DNA of 64,000 nucleotides from Brassica napus (GCF_020379485.1 NC_063444.1:8628652-8692651), one strand, 5' to 3'; shown: positions 34,242-45,570, numbered from the stretch's first letter. Numbers and translations: made by a program. Notes: generated by a model not told the origin, from the letters alone.

Positions 34242-35581
34242 TAAATAGTTGGTCAAATACGAAAAAAAAAACTGATTTTGAAGTTTTTGTTCACTATGCA
34301 ACTATCCTAAATGCATTCTAAATAAATTAATGATGAATTTTATAAATTACCAAACTACTTGGTAGAATGTGAGTCTAAATGGGGAGGTTACTTTTCTTTC
34401 ATCATACAAGTTTAATATCGTAATTTTGTTTATAAAGTAATTAGTTTCCAAACCAATAGTACGTATATAAAAAGATGGATTGACCAGTAAACGATCGAGA
34501 GAACCGAAGAGACAGGAAATCATCAAAGTCAAGTCTTTCTTCTGTATCATGCTTCATGTTATCACCATTCGTCGTTTCCTATAAAATTATTTTCCTGATC
34601 TCTCCATCTCCATCCACCTAAAATATTAATATTGGTGTACAATGTACATTATACATATAAGCTAACGATCTTTTGAAATGTAATTCTGAAACTTAACACA
34701 TTAATACGATAAAAATTCTGATAAAATAAATATACATATATATATACGGTAAAACTAAAAATATAATCAACTGATAATAGTTTTCGATATGATCATGTTT
34801 GGATATATTTTCTTTATTTCTTTGTGATAAAGATATATTTTCTTCTTCACTATTAAAAATAAATGGAAGCGATTGCATGCAAAAGAAAAAATGTTAAATT
34901 TTACTTATCCCGGGTGATGATTAGTTGGTTAAATACAGTTGCTTTAGAGATGTCAAGTATTTTGTTTATTAGAAAATAATATATAAAATATTTTCCAGTC
35001 TAAAAATGAAACGATCAGAAATTTTAAACATAAGAAAATTAAGAAAATTTATATTTGAAATGAAAAATTAACGGATCAACCTACAGCTTAAGAAAAACTA
35101 CCATTAACCTAATCAAACGAAGCAAATGTTTCTATATAAATTTTGGGTCAATTTTTTTTTTTTTGGGTCAATTTTTTTTTTTGTAACTTAATTTTGGGTC
35201 AATTTTTTTTTTTGTAACTTAATTTTGGGTCAATTTCGATGCAAAGAATAATGAAAATCCCTGAAAGGCTGAACATCCTATAATTTAACCATAGCTGAAC
35301 GATGATAGTAGTGGTCACCTACTGAATCACCATAACTTGTTTAAATCAATAAAACATTACGCGAATATTTTCATTCAAAAAACATTATACGAATACTTAA
35401 ATTAAAATACTAGTTTATACAGTTACTTCCTGGACACTCATAATGATTTACACACTGCCCAAATTATTTGATTGAGTTATTAAACTACAAAACATATTAA
35501 AAACTGAAGGTACAAGTCAACGACCATCAATAGTTTTTTTTATACTTTAGGGTTAGTACGACCAGGTTACATCTACTTCGC
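33751..35581. other. Intergenic upstream of the VQ gene
   Basis: It holds an (AT)n tract (about 34205-34240). It also has a short tandem array of TTTTGGGTCAA and poly-T with TGTAACTTAA (about 35144-35236). No gene or element termini are recognised. Confidence 0.5.
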
Positions 35582-35589
35582 ATATATAG
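35582..35589 (+). promoter_or_regulatory. TATA box of the VQ gene
   Basis: ATATATAG lies about 100 bp before the ATG in otherwise mixed sequence, in CATATATAGAGCAACC context. Confidence 0.5.
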
Positions 35590-35684
35590 AGCAACCTTAA
35601 CCTTAATCCTAAAGCATATGCAATGAATACACGGTATACCAAAGAAAAAAATAAAATAAATAGAGAAAACAAAAAAAAGGTCCA

Positions 35685-36317
35685 ATGAACAACAACTCGT
35701 CGAGAGCAGGCCAGTGGATACAACACTCTGGACAACACCAAATTCAAGAGCTTAGTCCATGCTTCGATGACATTAACATGATGTCAACATCCGTATCTTC
35801 CCTCGGAGAACACGGTGGTATTGTTGCGGCGCATGAAACGGCCGGAAGAAGATCTAGGGCTTCGAGGAGAGCCGTACCAACGACTCTCCTGAACGCAAAC
35901 CCTAGCAACTTCCGAGCTCTTGTGCAGAAATTCACCGGACGCTCTTCTGGTGGTGAAGCCAACCGTAGAAGGGGTCCGGTGACTCTGGATTTCGGTTCTC
36001 CAACTACAATCTCTAAAGAAGCTATCTTCCCGGTGTCCGGAGATCGAAAGAGATATGATCATGATCACGTGCTTAACCAGCACGTGAGTAACGAGCCGCG
36101 TCACGTGACTTGGTTAGGTACGGAACCAACGACGACGTATCAGCTGGGTGAAGAAAGTAACTCCGTGTTTGATCAACAAGATCATGATCTTTTGAGGGAA
36201 TATTCAGGGAACAGTAGTTATGATGATGGCTTGGATCATGTGGATTATTATTATCACGATTTTCACCAAGGGACGGAGACGTTGGAGGAGTTTATGATGA
36301 GCGATCTTGATTTATAA
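35685..36317 (+). CDS. VQ-motif protein (At4g20000-like)
   Basis: An intronless 210-residue frame with ATG in CCAATGAAC context. The VQ signature FRALVQKFTG lies at residues 76-85, matching FxxhVQxhTG exactly. It is preceded by a basic Ser/Arg cluster (AGRRSRASRRA, about 53-63), which could serve in nuclear or plastid targeting. The C-terminus is acidic and rich in Asp, His and Tyr, ending in LEEFMMSDLDL. VQ proteins bind WRKY transcription factors and are phosphorylated in defence signalling; most lack introns, as here. The position between FRS1 and MORF1 suggests the At4g20000 orthologue (called VQ26, as I recall). The neighbouring 35744-36104 minus frames are shadows. Confidence 0.9.
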   Translation: MNNNSSRAGQWIQHSGQHQIQELSPCFDDINMMSTSVSSLGEHGGIVAAHETAGRRSRASRRAVPTTLLNANPSNFRALVQKFTGRSSGGEANRRRGPVTLDFGSPTTISKEAIFPVSGDRKRYDHDHVLNQHVSNEPRHVTWLGTEPTTTYQLGEESNSVFDQQDHDLLREYSGNSSYDDGLDHVDYYYHDFHQGTETLEEFMMSDLDL

Positions 36318-36357
36318 TATAGCTTCTTTTTAGTAATTAGATGAAGATGAAAATAAT

Positions 36358-36451
36358 GATTACCATGATGTTACTACTCAAGGGGATTTTCTTTTTTTTT
36401 TTTTTGGGGCCGATTATCATGATGTTACTACTCAAGGGGATTTTCTTTTTT

Positions 36452-36501
<50 letters not shown>
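36358..36501 (+). repeat. Tandem duplication ending in a 40-base G run
   Basis: GATTACCATGATGTTACTAC through a T-tract and GGGG (36358-36409) is repeated at about 36412-36461. The second copy then runs into an uninterrupted stretch of 40 G (36462-36501). It lies 40 bp after the VQ stop, in its 3' UTR. The G run may be an assembly or sequencing artefact. Confidence 0.9.
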
Positions 36502-36502
<1 letters not shown>

Positions 36503-36635
36503 GGGGATATTGCTTTACAAATTACAAGGCCATTGATTAAGCATTTCTAAAAATATGTGTGATAAATCTTTTGTTTTCTGTTCCTATAGATGATGAAGAT
36601 TTTGTACGTCGATTATCTTACTCTATTTTCTTGAA

Positions 36636-36836
36636 ATGTGGATTTAATATATAGTTCGAAACTTGACATAAGATTAAAAAAAGGGGTGATTTTGTTTTAC
36701 ATTTGTAGGAATGTAAGTACATACGAAAACATTTTTCTTGTACCTATAGAAAAGTATATTGGTGATATAGCAGGACTAATATATTGATGATAAAAACATG
36801 TTATGTCAAGTTTCGAACTATATATTAAATCCACAT
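36636..36836. repeat. 36-bp perfect inverted repeat downstream of VQ
   Basis: The sequence at 36636-36671 (ATGTGGATTTAATATATAGT...) is the exact reverse complement of 36801-36836. A 129-bp spacer separates the arms. RNA from either strand would form a long hairpin. It could be a MITE or a young small-RNA locus. Just after it, AAATACTTTGATATGTTT is duplicated (about 36856 and 36887). Confidence 0.85.
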
Positions 36837-37035
36837 GTTATAAGAAAATCACTTCAAATACTTTGATATGTTTTTTTTTTGTAAACAAATACTTTGATAT
36901 GTTTCATTAAAATGTACTGGATCATATACATCACAGTTAAACAACGACCAAGATATAAGGTAGTACTTTATACATCTTTTTTGTTGTTGTTGTGTTATTA
37001 CTCTATACGTTCTTGTTGTGTACGATTGATCGAGT

Positions 37036-37774
37036 TAGGCCTTGGCACAAAATCCGGAACTCGAAATCCGAACCGAACCCGAACCGAAAAATCCGACCCG
37101 TTATCCGACCCGAAACGTAAAAATACCCGAACGGATTTTGTAGGGTGGTACAAAAAATATCCGAACCCGAAGTATTATTAACCGAACCCGAACGGGTAAT
37201 CCGAAAAATCCGAAATTAATAGTCAATATAAATATTTTAAAATATATATAAGTATTCCAATTATTAAATTAATATTTGTGGTAATATTATATATAATAAT
37301 AAATATTAAAATTCTAATAAATGCTTTAAGTACACAATTAGTTATAAATAAGTATTTTATAATTTGCTCATTGAAATAAAAAGTCTACTCTCTATAAGGC
37401 AATACATATTGTTTACAAATGATGTTTGTTTTCATGTTTGATTTAACATTTTATTGTTATTTTATCAGTTTTATATGTGATAGATTAATTTTTATTTAAT
37501 TTAGATGTTTTTCTTTATGTTTTACTTCAAAAATTTTGTTTTTTACTTTGGTTATATCCGAACCGAACCGATATGATCCGAATCCGTACGATATATGATT
37601 ACTTTATGAGTTTTATGATGCAATACAATTTTGAACCGAACCCGAAGTGTTATTATCCGAACCCGACCTGAACTAATAAAATTTTAGTATGGAACCTAGA
37701 AGCGTAAATTCAAAAAATCGAAAACCCGAAAAACCCGACCTGAATGCCAACGGATATCCGAACGCCCGGGCCTA
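37036..37774. mobile_element. hAT-like non-autonomous element rich in CCGAACCCGAAC
   Basis: Terminal inverted repeats TAGGCCTTGGCA and (reverse complement) TAGGCCCGGGCG are flanked by an 8-bp duplication with one mismatch: GATCGAGT (37028-37035) and GATCTAGT (37775-37782). Both subterminal regions carry many CCGAACCCGAA-type words around an AT-rich centre. No transposase frame is present. Confidence 0.75.
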
Positions 37775-37782
37775 GATCTAGT

Positions 37783-38084
37783 ATATAATAATTAAACATG
37801 CAAAAGTGAATGACACAAATAAAACTAATAAAGAAGTAAGGTGATGTCGGAGACTTAGTCATATACTCATGTTCAAAAACGCGTAAATTTTTCGCTATTC
37901 TTTATGTATTGGTGACAGTTTGCAAACATTTGAATGAAGAAAATTCTGCAACGTAAGAGAAATATTTATATATGTTGTAATTTCATCACTGAAGCCGACA
38001 GAGAATTAATCAAAATAAAGGCCAAAAGCATCATCAGTTGAACAATGTCCGCAGTCAAAAAATTTACTCAATTCTGTCTCTGAT
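37783..38084. other. Spacer between hAT and CACTA elements
   Basis: No gene or repeat is recognised in this 300-bp stretch. Confidence 0.4.
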
Positions 38085-38539
38085 CACTACAAGAAAACAT
38101 CGGTATTCTGACGGACATTCCGATGGAAAATGAAATCCTCGGAATATCCCAAGGAATTTCCGAGGAAATTCCGAGGAAATTCCGAGGAAACGAAAAATTT
38201 GGTTTCTTCGGAATTTTCTCGAAATATACCGACGGAATTTCGAGGAAATATTAATCCGTCGGAATATTCTTATGGAATACCTCGGAAAAATGTATTCCTC
38301 AGAAAAAACCGATGAATTCCGAGGATATATTATAGCCGTTAGAGAGCCGTCGGGGGATTTTAAAAATTCCGAGGAAATTCCGACGAACTAGCCGTTGGCG
38401 TCGGAATTCCGTCGGAATTTCCTCGGGTTGTCGGTAGGATTTCAACTATAAATACAAGCACCCCTCTTCCTCTTCATTCACTTCACATCTTCATCCTCCC
38501 TCTTACTCTCTTTACACACGAATTTGATTCATAAAAAAC

Positions 38540-39907
38540 ATGTCTTCTTCAAATTATTTTCGTTCTTGGATCGATCGACCTTATTTGGATCCGAACACGA
38601 GATTGCTTACGGAAGAATACCAACGAGGTATAACCGAATTCATGGGGTTAGTTCACCGACAACCGGAAGCAAAAACAGGTATATTAAGATGTTCTTGCTC
38701 TAATTGTAAAAATAGAAAGGTTATTAAAGAGTGGGATGTTTGGACTCATCTATATTTGAGTGGGTTTACACGAAGTTACAAAATTTGGTATCATCATGGG
38801 GAAACTGATTATGAACATGGTAGTACTAGCGAACCTCAGCCAGCGGTTAGATTAAAAGAACCAATTAGAACGGATGTAGATTATGGTGTAGGTACTGAGC
38901 AGATGGTAAATGATCATTTTAGAGGGGAAGATTTACCCAATGCACAAGCTAGGAGATTTTATGATATGTTGGATGCTGGAAAACAACCATTGTACGAAGG
39001 TTGCAGAGATGATCATTCAGCTTTATCATCTGCTACAAGATTGATGGGCATTAAAACATATTATAATTTGGCTGAAGACTGTGTGGATGCGATTGCTGAT
39101 TTTGTAAAAGGTATTCTACCCGAGGATAATATAGCTCCTGGTTCATACTACGAGGTTCAGAAACTCGTAGCTGGTCTTGGTTTATCGTATCAGGTAATAG
39201 ATGTATGCAGCGACAACTGCATGATTTATTGGAGGGCGGATGAACAGCGGGTTACATGCAAATTTTGTGAAAAGCCTCGTTATAAAGATACGAGTGGAAG
39301 AGTTCCAGTGCCATATAAAAGGATGTGGTATTTGCCTTTGACGGAAAGGTTGCAAAGGTTGTATCTGTCTGAACGCACAGCGCAACCAATGAGATGGCAT
39401 GCGGAGCACTCAACAGATGGTGAGATCAGACATCCTTCAGATGCAAAAGCGTGGAAGCATTTCCAATCAAAGTATCCCGACTTTGCGTATGAGAGAAGAA
39501 ATGTCTACCTTGGTGCATGTACTGATGGTTTCAGCCCGTTTGGCAAGAGTGGAAGACAGTATTCTCTATGGCCCGTCAGTCTTACACCATACAACCTACC
39601 CTCAAACTTGTGCTTGCGACGAGAGTTTTTGTTTCTCTCGATTCTCGTTCCCGGACCAGAGCATCCTAAGAGATCACTTGATGTGTTTCTTCAACCACTA
39701 ATATATGAGTTGCAACAACTATGGGCTCAAGGTGCTGAAACATACGATGTTTCGTGTAAAGAAAACTTTCAAATGCGGGAATTACTAATGTGGACAATAA
39801 GTGATTTTCCAGCATATGGTATGTTATCTGGATGGACAACGCATGGAAGGCTATCATGTCCATATTGTCAAGAAAATATTCCGAAGAAATTCCGAGGAAC
39901 AATATAA
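38540..39907 (+). CDS. CACTA-A TNP2 transposase, C-terminally truncated
   Basis: ATG 38540 opens a 455-residue frame. The start has the Transposase-associated domain (SWIDRPYLDPN, CSCSNCKN, WTHLYLSGF, about residues 8-85). The TNP2 core follows, with YDMLDAGKQPLYEGC, YYEVQKLVAGLGLSYQVIDVC, CMIYWRADEQRVTCKFC and YLGACTDGFSPFGKSGRQYS. The TNP2 homology ends abruptly at RLSCPYCQ (about 39877). The next residues are translated subterminal repeat. Full TNP2 proteins are about twice this length, so the second half of the catalytic core is lost. The promoter region contains CTATAAATAC (about 38448). Confidence 0.9.
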   Translation: MSSSNYFRSWIDRPYLDPNTRLLTEEYQRGITEFMGLVHRQPEAKTGILRCSCSNCKNRKVIKEWDVWTHLYLSGFTRSYKIWYHHGETDYEHGSTSEPQPAVRLKEPIRTDVDYGVGTEQMVNDHFRGEDLPNAQARRFYDMLDAGKQPLYEGCRDDHSALSSATRLMGIKTYYNLAEDCVDAIADFVKGILPEDNIAPGSYYEVQKLVAGLGLSYQVIDVCSDNCMIYWRADEQRVTCKFCEKPRYKDTSGRVPVPYKRMWYLPLTERLQRLYLSERTAQPMRWHAEHSTDGEIRHPSDAKAWKHFQSKYPDFAYERRNVYLGACTDGFSPFGKSGRQYSLWPVSLTPYNLPSNLCLRREFLFLSILVPGPEHPKRSLDVFLQPLIYELQQLWAQGAETYDVSCKENFQMRELLMWTISDFPAYGMLSGWTTHGRLSCPYCQENIPKKFRGTI

Positions 39908-40869
39908 ACCAATAGAAATACATGCATATGATATTCTTTTTCCTCGAATTAATGAAATATCCGAGGAAATTCCGACGGATATTTAAGTGTCCGTCGAAAT
40001 TTCCTCGGAATATTTTCATTTAACCGGGCAAACCAGCCGCGAAATATTTTGCGAAAATTGAAATTGGAATTCCGAGGAAATTCCGACGGAAACTATCCGT
40101 CAGACCCTAGGTTTTATAACCACGAGCCGCTTCTTCTTCCCCATTTCTCTCTTCTTCCTCTCCGGCGATCTCCCCCTTCTCTCCGACGATATCTCCGGCC
40201 AATCCTCTCTAAACATACACAAATCATGTAAGGACCCTATCCCACTCTCTTAGGTTCTATTTTGTTAGGTTTTTTGTGTAGATTTGATATATTTTTGTTA
40301 GGATGATTGGTTAGGATTGTGATTTGGTTGTATAATAGGTTTAGAATTGTGATTTAGTTGAATAATTTGTTTTGTTGAATTGATTTAGAATTTTTTTATA
40401 AATTTTTTATTTTTTTTGTATTTATAAAATCGTTTTTTGTATATAAATTCGATTTTTGTGTATAAATTCGATTTTTGTATTTTACAAAATGAATTTTGTA
40501 TATAAATTCGATTTTTTGGATTTTACAAAACGTTTTTTGTATATAAGTTCGATTTTTTGGATTTTACAAAACATTTTTAATATCTATGAAATTTTTTTTG
40601 TGATTAAAAACTATTATTTGGGATTTTCAAAAAATATATATATATATATATAATATAAATTTCTATATTTATTAAACATTTTTAATATTATTAAAACTAT
40701 TTTTTTGTAATTATTAAACTATTTTTTATTTATTAAAACTATTTTTTGTTTATTAGAACTATTTTTATATATTTATTAAACATTTTTAATATCTATAAAA
40801 CTTTTTTTGTGATTAAAAACTATTATTTGGGATTTAAAAAAAAAAATATATTTATATATATATATAATA

Positions 40870-41663
40870 TAACTTGGGTGCTCAATCTATTGCCTCTCTG
40901 GGGGATCGCATCTATTGTCTTCAAGCATAACTTGGGTGCTCAATCTATTGTCTTCAAGCATAACTTGGGTGCTCAATCTATTGCCTCTCTGGGAGATCGC
41001 ATGGTAAGTTCAGCCGCTTTTTCTTCAATTATTTAAGTTTTGAAATTTTATTTTTTGTCCATTTCTTCTAATTTCTAATCTTTCTTTAATTTATGTTTTT
41101 TTCAAGGCAGAAGAAAATGATGGCGAGCCGATTGATGATCTCGCCCTAATGAAGAGGGTGTATACCAACAAGAAGACCAGCCAGATTGATGACGGTCTTG
41201 TGAGGGAAGTGGTCACCCTGGTCCAAACTCAGGTGCAAAACGAAGTGACTCAACTTCAAACCGAGGATGACGCTTCGACGGTTTCGACCAACTTGTCCCG
41301 GTTTCGAATCAACGAAATCGTTGAATCCGTAAGTTTTTTTTTTAAAAGTTCAATTCATTTATTTCTTGATTTAAATTTAGGTGTTTTCTATTTCAGTCGG
41401 TTCCAACGAAGAAGGGACGTTTGGTCGGTTTGGGTCGTCGCACCCGGTCGGTTCCTCCTTCTTCTGCCCCACCGCCCTTTATTGATCCAGAAGTACTTAC
41501 GGCTCAGTTGAAGGACAAGGATGATCGCATATCTTTGTTGGAGACCCAGATGGCGGCTCAACAGGCGGGCTATGAGGCACAGAGGAGGTTGAACCAGCAA
41601 ATGATGGAGATGATGCAGAGGATGTACTCGAACGAGGTGTTCCCAGACGTGTCAGACCCGTAG
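40870..41663 (+). pseudogene. CACTA-A TNPA-like (Ptta/En/Spm plant transposase) gene
   Basis: Three exon pieces fit together: one ending SIASLGDRM (donor at 41004), one at 41107-41328 (donor GTAAGT) and one at 41397-41663 with TAG stop. The latter two give 162 residues in phase, including MKRVYTNKKTSQIDDGLVREVV and a C-terminal Gln/Met-rich helical segment. This is the conserved end of the DNA-binding partner protein that recognises subterminal repeats. The first piece is preceded by three near-identical copies of AACTTGGGTGCTCAATCTAT (about 40872, 40929 and 40962). The N-terminal exons are missing, so I treat it as a remnant. Confidence 0.75.
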
Positions 41664-42237
41664 TTTTTTTTCTTTCTAAAACTTGGAATGTTTTATTTTT
41701 ATTTGTACAACTTTGAATATTAACTAATATGATTTCAATTTTAATTTTAATTTTATATTCTCGAATTTAAATTTCAAAAATTTTATTTTTTAAAAAGAAT
41801 TTTTTTTTTTAAAATTCCGAGGAAATGAACCCTCGGAATATACCGAGGGACATGTTCCTCGGAATATACCGAGGGACTCGTTCCTCGGAATTTTCCGAGG
41901 GCTCTGTTCCTCGGAAATTCCCGATAAAAATTCCGAGGAACATTTCGTCGGAACTTCCGAGGATTGGACCATCGGAAAGTCCATCGAAATATCCCGAGGA
42001 AGTTCTCCCTCGGTATATTCCGAAGAGCTTTCCGACGAACTAGTGGTCCTCGGAGTTTCCTCGGAAATTTGTTTCCTCGGAATTCCGTCGGAAAATTCCG
42101 AGGGATTTCCGAGGAAAAATGAATTTTCGAGGAGTTATTTCTGAGGACTTGTTTCGTCGGTATGTCGTTGGAATAACGTTATTCCGACGACTTACTGACG
42201 ATTTTTTCTCTCAGTATGTCGCTGTTTTCTTGTAGTG

Positions 42238-42698
42238 AATTGATCTAGAGATAATGAAAAATCTTAGTTCTTGGTCAAAGTTTAATATCACTCCTACGGA
42301 TTATATCGCAAAGTCAACTTTGTGTAAATGGTTGTTAGATTCCGTTCACATTTCACTGACATGCATGCTAAAATTGGGTTCAAACTTGCTTTTAAAGAAA
42401 TTATTTGAATTGTTTGTTATACGTAATAATAGGTGCCGGATGGACCATATATTGGTTCATTCGTTATTTTGTTTAGTGAATCCAAGTGAATACATAGGCT
42501 ATACAGTTTGTTTTCTAACTGAATAAATTGAAATCATTTTTACAACGTGAACGTCACGATTTGGTAATAACCATATAGTAAAAAAATTGTATATCATATC
42601 GCCGAATATCCAGTATAAAAAAACATATTGGAGACTCGAAGAAAACTCTAATTTCTCGATTAGATTTTGACTCATTACTTCATATGATAGCAGCTGAC
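42238..42698. other. Spacer between the two CACTA elements
   Basis: 461 bp of unique-looking sequence. The 90-codon frame at 42254 has no recognisable domain. Confidence 0.45.
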
Positions 42699-43017
42699 CA
42701 CTACAAGAAAACAGCGGTATTCTGACGGACATTCCGACGGAAAATGAAATCCTCGGAATTTCCCGAGGAAATTCCGAGGAAATGTCGAGGAAACCCAAAA
42801 TTTGGGTTTCCTCGGAATTTCCTCGGAATATACCGACGGAATTCCGAGGAAACATCAATCCGTCGGAATATTCCGAGGAAATTCCGAGGAAAAATGTGTT
42901 CCTCGGAAAAAACCGACGGAATTCCGAGGAAACATCAATCCGTCGGAATATTCCGAGGAAATTCCGAGGAAATATTATAGGGATTTTACAAAATTCCGAG
43001 GAAATTCCGACGAACTA

Positions 43018-43980
43018 GTGATCGATCGATGCGTTTTTGGACATATACCCATCGATCGATCACATTGTTACGCTTTGGTCCATCTTAGTGATCGATCGAT
43101 GCGTTTTTGGACATAAATCCATCGATCGATCCGTTTATAAAAAAACATTCGAGATTTTGAAACCTCAAACACTAGTTCCTCGGAATTTCCTCGGAATATT
43201 CCGAGGAAATTCCGAGGAACACTTGATATCCTCAATCGATCGATGGGATAATCTCATCGATCGATCACATTCTTACGGCCCGGTGCATCTACGTGATCGA
43301 TCGATGCGTTTTTGAATATATATACATCGATCGATGCGTTTATAAAAAAAAATTGACGTTTTGAAACCCCAAACACTAGTTCCTCGGAATTTCGTCGGAA
43401 TATTCCGAGGAAATTCCGAGGAAGAAGAGGGTTTCCTCGGAATTCCCTCGGAATATTCCGAGGAAATTCCGAGGAAATAGGGTTTTTAAACCGAAAACAA
43501 CGTTTTGCGGTTTGAATAACACCTATATAACCCTTATTAAGGGTCTTACGTTCATTATGAAGTCAAAAATTTGTTCCTTACCCTATAATAAACACTTTTC
43601 CGATTGTATGAACGAAATCCCCACAACATAAGAGAAACACTTATACACTTTAATGAACGGTAAAGGGAATACTTACAATTCGTTTTGAAATTTTTTATTT
43701 CATGGTTTATGCTCATCTATACAAAGAATCCTCAATGGTATGCATTACAATTGTATAAGAAATGAAATACGGCAAAAAAATTGATGTTTTGAAACCCCAA
43801 ACACTAGTTCCTCGGTATTTCCTCGGAATATTCCGAGGAAATTCCGAGGAACACTTGATATCCTCAATCGATCGATGGGATAATCTCATCGATCGATCAC
43901 ATTCTTACGGCCCGGTGCATCTACGTGATCGATCGATGCGTTTTTGAATATATATACATCGATCGATGCGTTTATAAAAA
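43018..43980 (+). repeat. ATCGATCGAT-bearing block, duplicated in CACTA-B
   Basis: Short palindromic ATCGATCGAT words recur at 43020-43130, 43235-43335 and 43867-43970. A block of about 215 bp (TTTTGAAACCCCAAACACTAG, subterminal repeats, GGGATAATCTCATCGATCG, CGGCCCGGTGCATCTACGTG) occurs at about 43155-43370 and again at about 43785-44005. About 340 bp of unrelated sequence lies between the two copies. Confidence 0.8.
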
Positions 43981-44599
43981 AAAAAATTGACGTTTTGAAA
44001 ACCCAAACACTAGTTCCTCATAATTTCCTCGGAATATTCCGAGGAAATTCCGAGGAACAATATAAATTAATAGAAATACATGCACAGGATATTTTTTTCC
44101 TCGAATTAATGAAAATATTCCGAGGAAATTCCGACGGATATTTAAGTGGCCGTCGGAATTTCCTCGGAATATTTTCATTTAACCGGGCAAACAAGCCGCC
44201 AAATATTTCGCGAAAATTGAAATTGAAATACTGAGGGAATTCCGACGGAAAATATCCGTCGGACCCAAGGTTTTATAAACTTGAAACGCATCTTCTTCCC
44301 CATTTCTCTCTTCTTCCCCATTTCTCTCTTCTTCCTCTCCGGCGATCTCTCTCTCCTTCCGGCGTTCTCCACCTTCTCTCGCGACGATCTCTCCGGCGAA
44401 TCCTTTCCATTCCCTTGCAAATCATGTAAGGACCCTATCCCACTCTCTTAGGTCCTATTTGTTAGGTTTTTAAGTAGATTTGATGATTTTAGAAGGTTTT
44501 TGATAGATTTTTGTTAGGGTGATTGGTTAGGATTGTGATTTGTTGTGTAATAGGTTTAGAATTGTGATTTGGTTGTGTTGAATTGATTTAGAACTTTTT

Positions 44600-45260
44600 T
44601 TATAAATTGTTCATTATTTTTGTATTTACAAAACATTTTTTCTATATAAATTCGATTTTACAAAACGTTTTTTGTATATAAATTCGATTTTTGGATTTAT
44701 AAAAGATGATTTCATATCTATTAAAATATTTATATTTATTAAAACTAATTTTGTATTTATAAAACATTTTTTTGATTTATAAACACTATTTTTTTTATTT
44801 TTGTATTTATAAAAACTATTTTTAAATATACAAACCGTTCTTTGTATATAAATTCGATTTTTGGATTTATAAAAGATGATTTCATATTTTAAAATTAATT
44901 TTGTATTTATAAAATATTTTTTTTGATTTAAAAACACTATTTTATTGTTTTTTGTATTTATAAAAACTATTTTGTATTTATAAAAAGATAATTTCATATC
45001 TATAAAAATATTTATATTTATAAAACTAATTTTGTATTTATAAAACATTTTTTGATTTATAAACACTCTTTTATTATTTTTTTGTATTTATAAAAACTAT
45101 TTTGTATTTATAAAAAGATGATTTCATATTTATTAAAACTAATTTTGTATTTATAAAACATTTTTTTTATTTATAAAAACTATTTTATTATTTTTTGTAT
45201 TTTAAATATTTTTTCTATTTCAATTTTAATTTTATATTTTCGAATTTCAATTTAAAAAAA
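44600..45260 (+). repeat. T/A-rich degenerate tandem repeats in CACTA-B
   Basis: Repeated variants of TTTTGTATTTATAAAACATTTT and TTTATAAAAAGATGATTTCA fill this part. CACTA-A has a shorter similar stretch (about 40440-40860). It is not coding. Confidence 0.75.
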
Positions 45261-45570
45261 TAAATTTATAATTTTTTTTTTTAATTTTGGAAATATTCCG
45301 AGGAAGTTTATCCCTCGGAATATTCCGACGACATCTTCCTCGGAATATTCCGAGGAATTTCCGACGAACTTGTGGTCCTCGGAAATTCCGAGGAAATAGG
45401 GTTTCCTCGGAATTCCGTCGGAAATTTCCGAGGGATTTCCGAGGAAATATGAATTTCCGAGGAGTTATTTCCGAGGATTTTTTTCGTCGGTATGTCGTCG
45501 GAATAGCGTTATTCCGACGACATACCGACGATTTTTTCCCTCAGTATGCCGTTGTTTTCTTGTAGTGGAC

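Larger units (their letters stand above)
38085..42237 (+). mobile_element. CACTA-A: En/Spm-type transposon, internally deleted
   Basis: It begins CACTACAAGAAAACATCGGT and ends with the inverse TTTTCTTGTAGTG. The 3-bp flanks are GAT and AAT, one mismatch. Dense TTCCGAGGAAATTCCGA-type subterminal repeats lie at 38140-38430, 39880-40110 and 41815-42130. It carries the N-terminal half of a TNP2/TNPD transposase and part of a TNPA-like gene. Confidence 0.9.
42699..45567 (+). mobile_element. CACTA-B: non-autonomous CACTA element with perfect GAC duplication
   Basis: It begins CACTACAAGAAAACAGCGGT and ends GTTTTCTTGTAGTG. GAC flanks both sides (42696-42698 and 45568-45570). Subterminal TCCGAGGAAATTCCGAGG repeats fill 42720-43490 and recur at 43805-44260 and 45290-45500. 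The CTTCTTCCCCATTTCTCTC segment at about 44290 is also in CACTA-A (about 40131). There is no transposase frame. The long frames at 42744-43315, 43762-44234 and 44626-45066 are translated repeats. Confidence 0.93.

Noticed and set aside
42744..43315. Overlapping frames encoding RGNSEE and EIPRKF-type repeat peptides
   Set aside because: They are translations of CACTA-B subterminal repeats, open in several frames at once, with no independent coding support.
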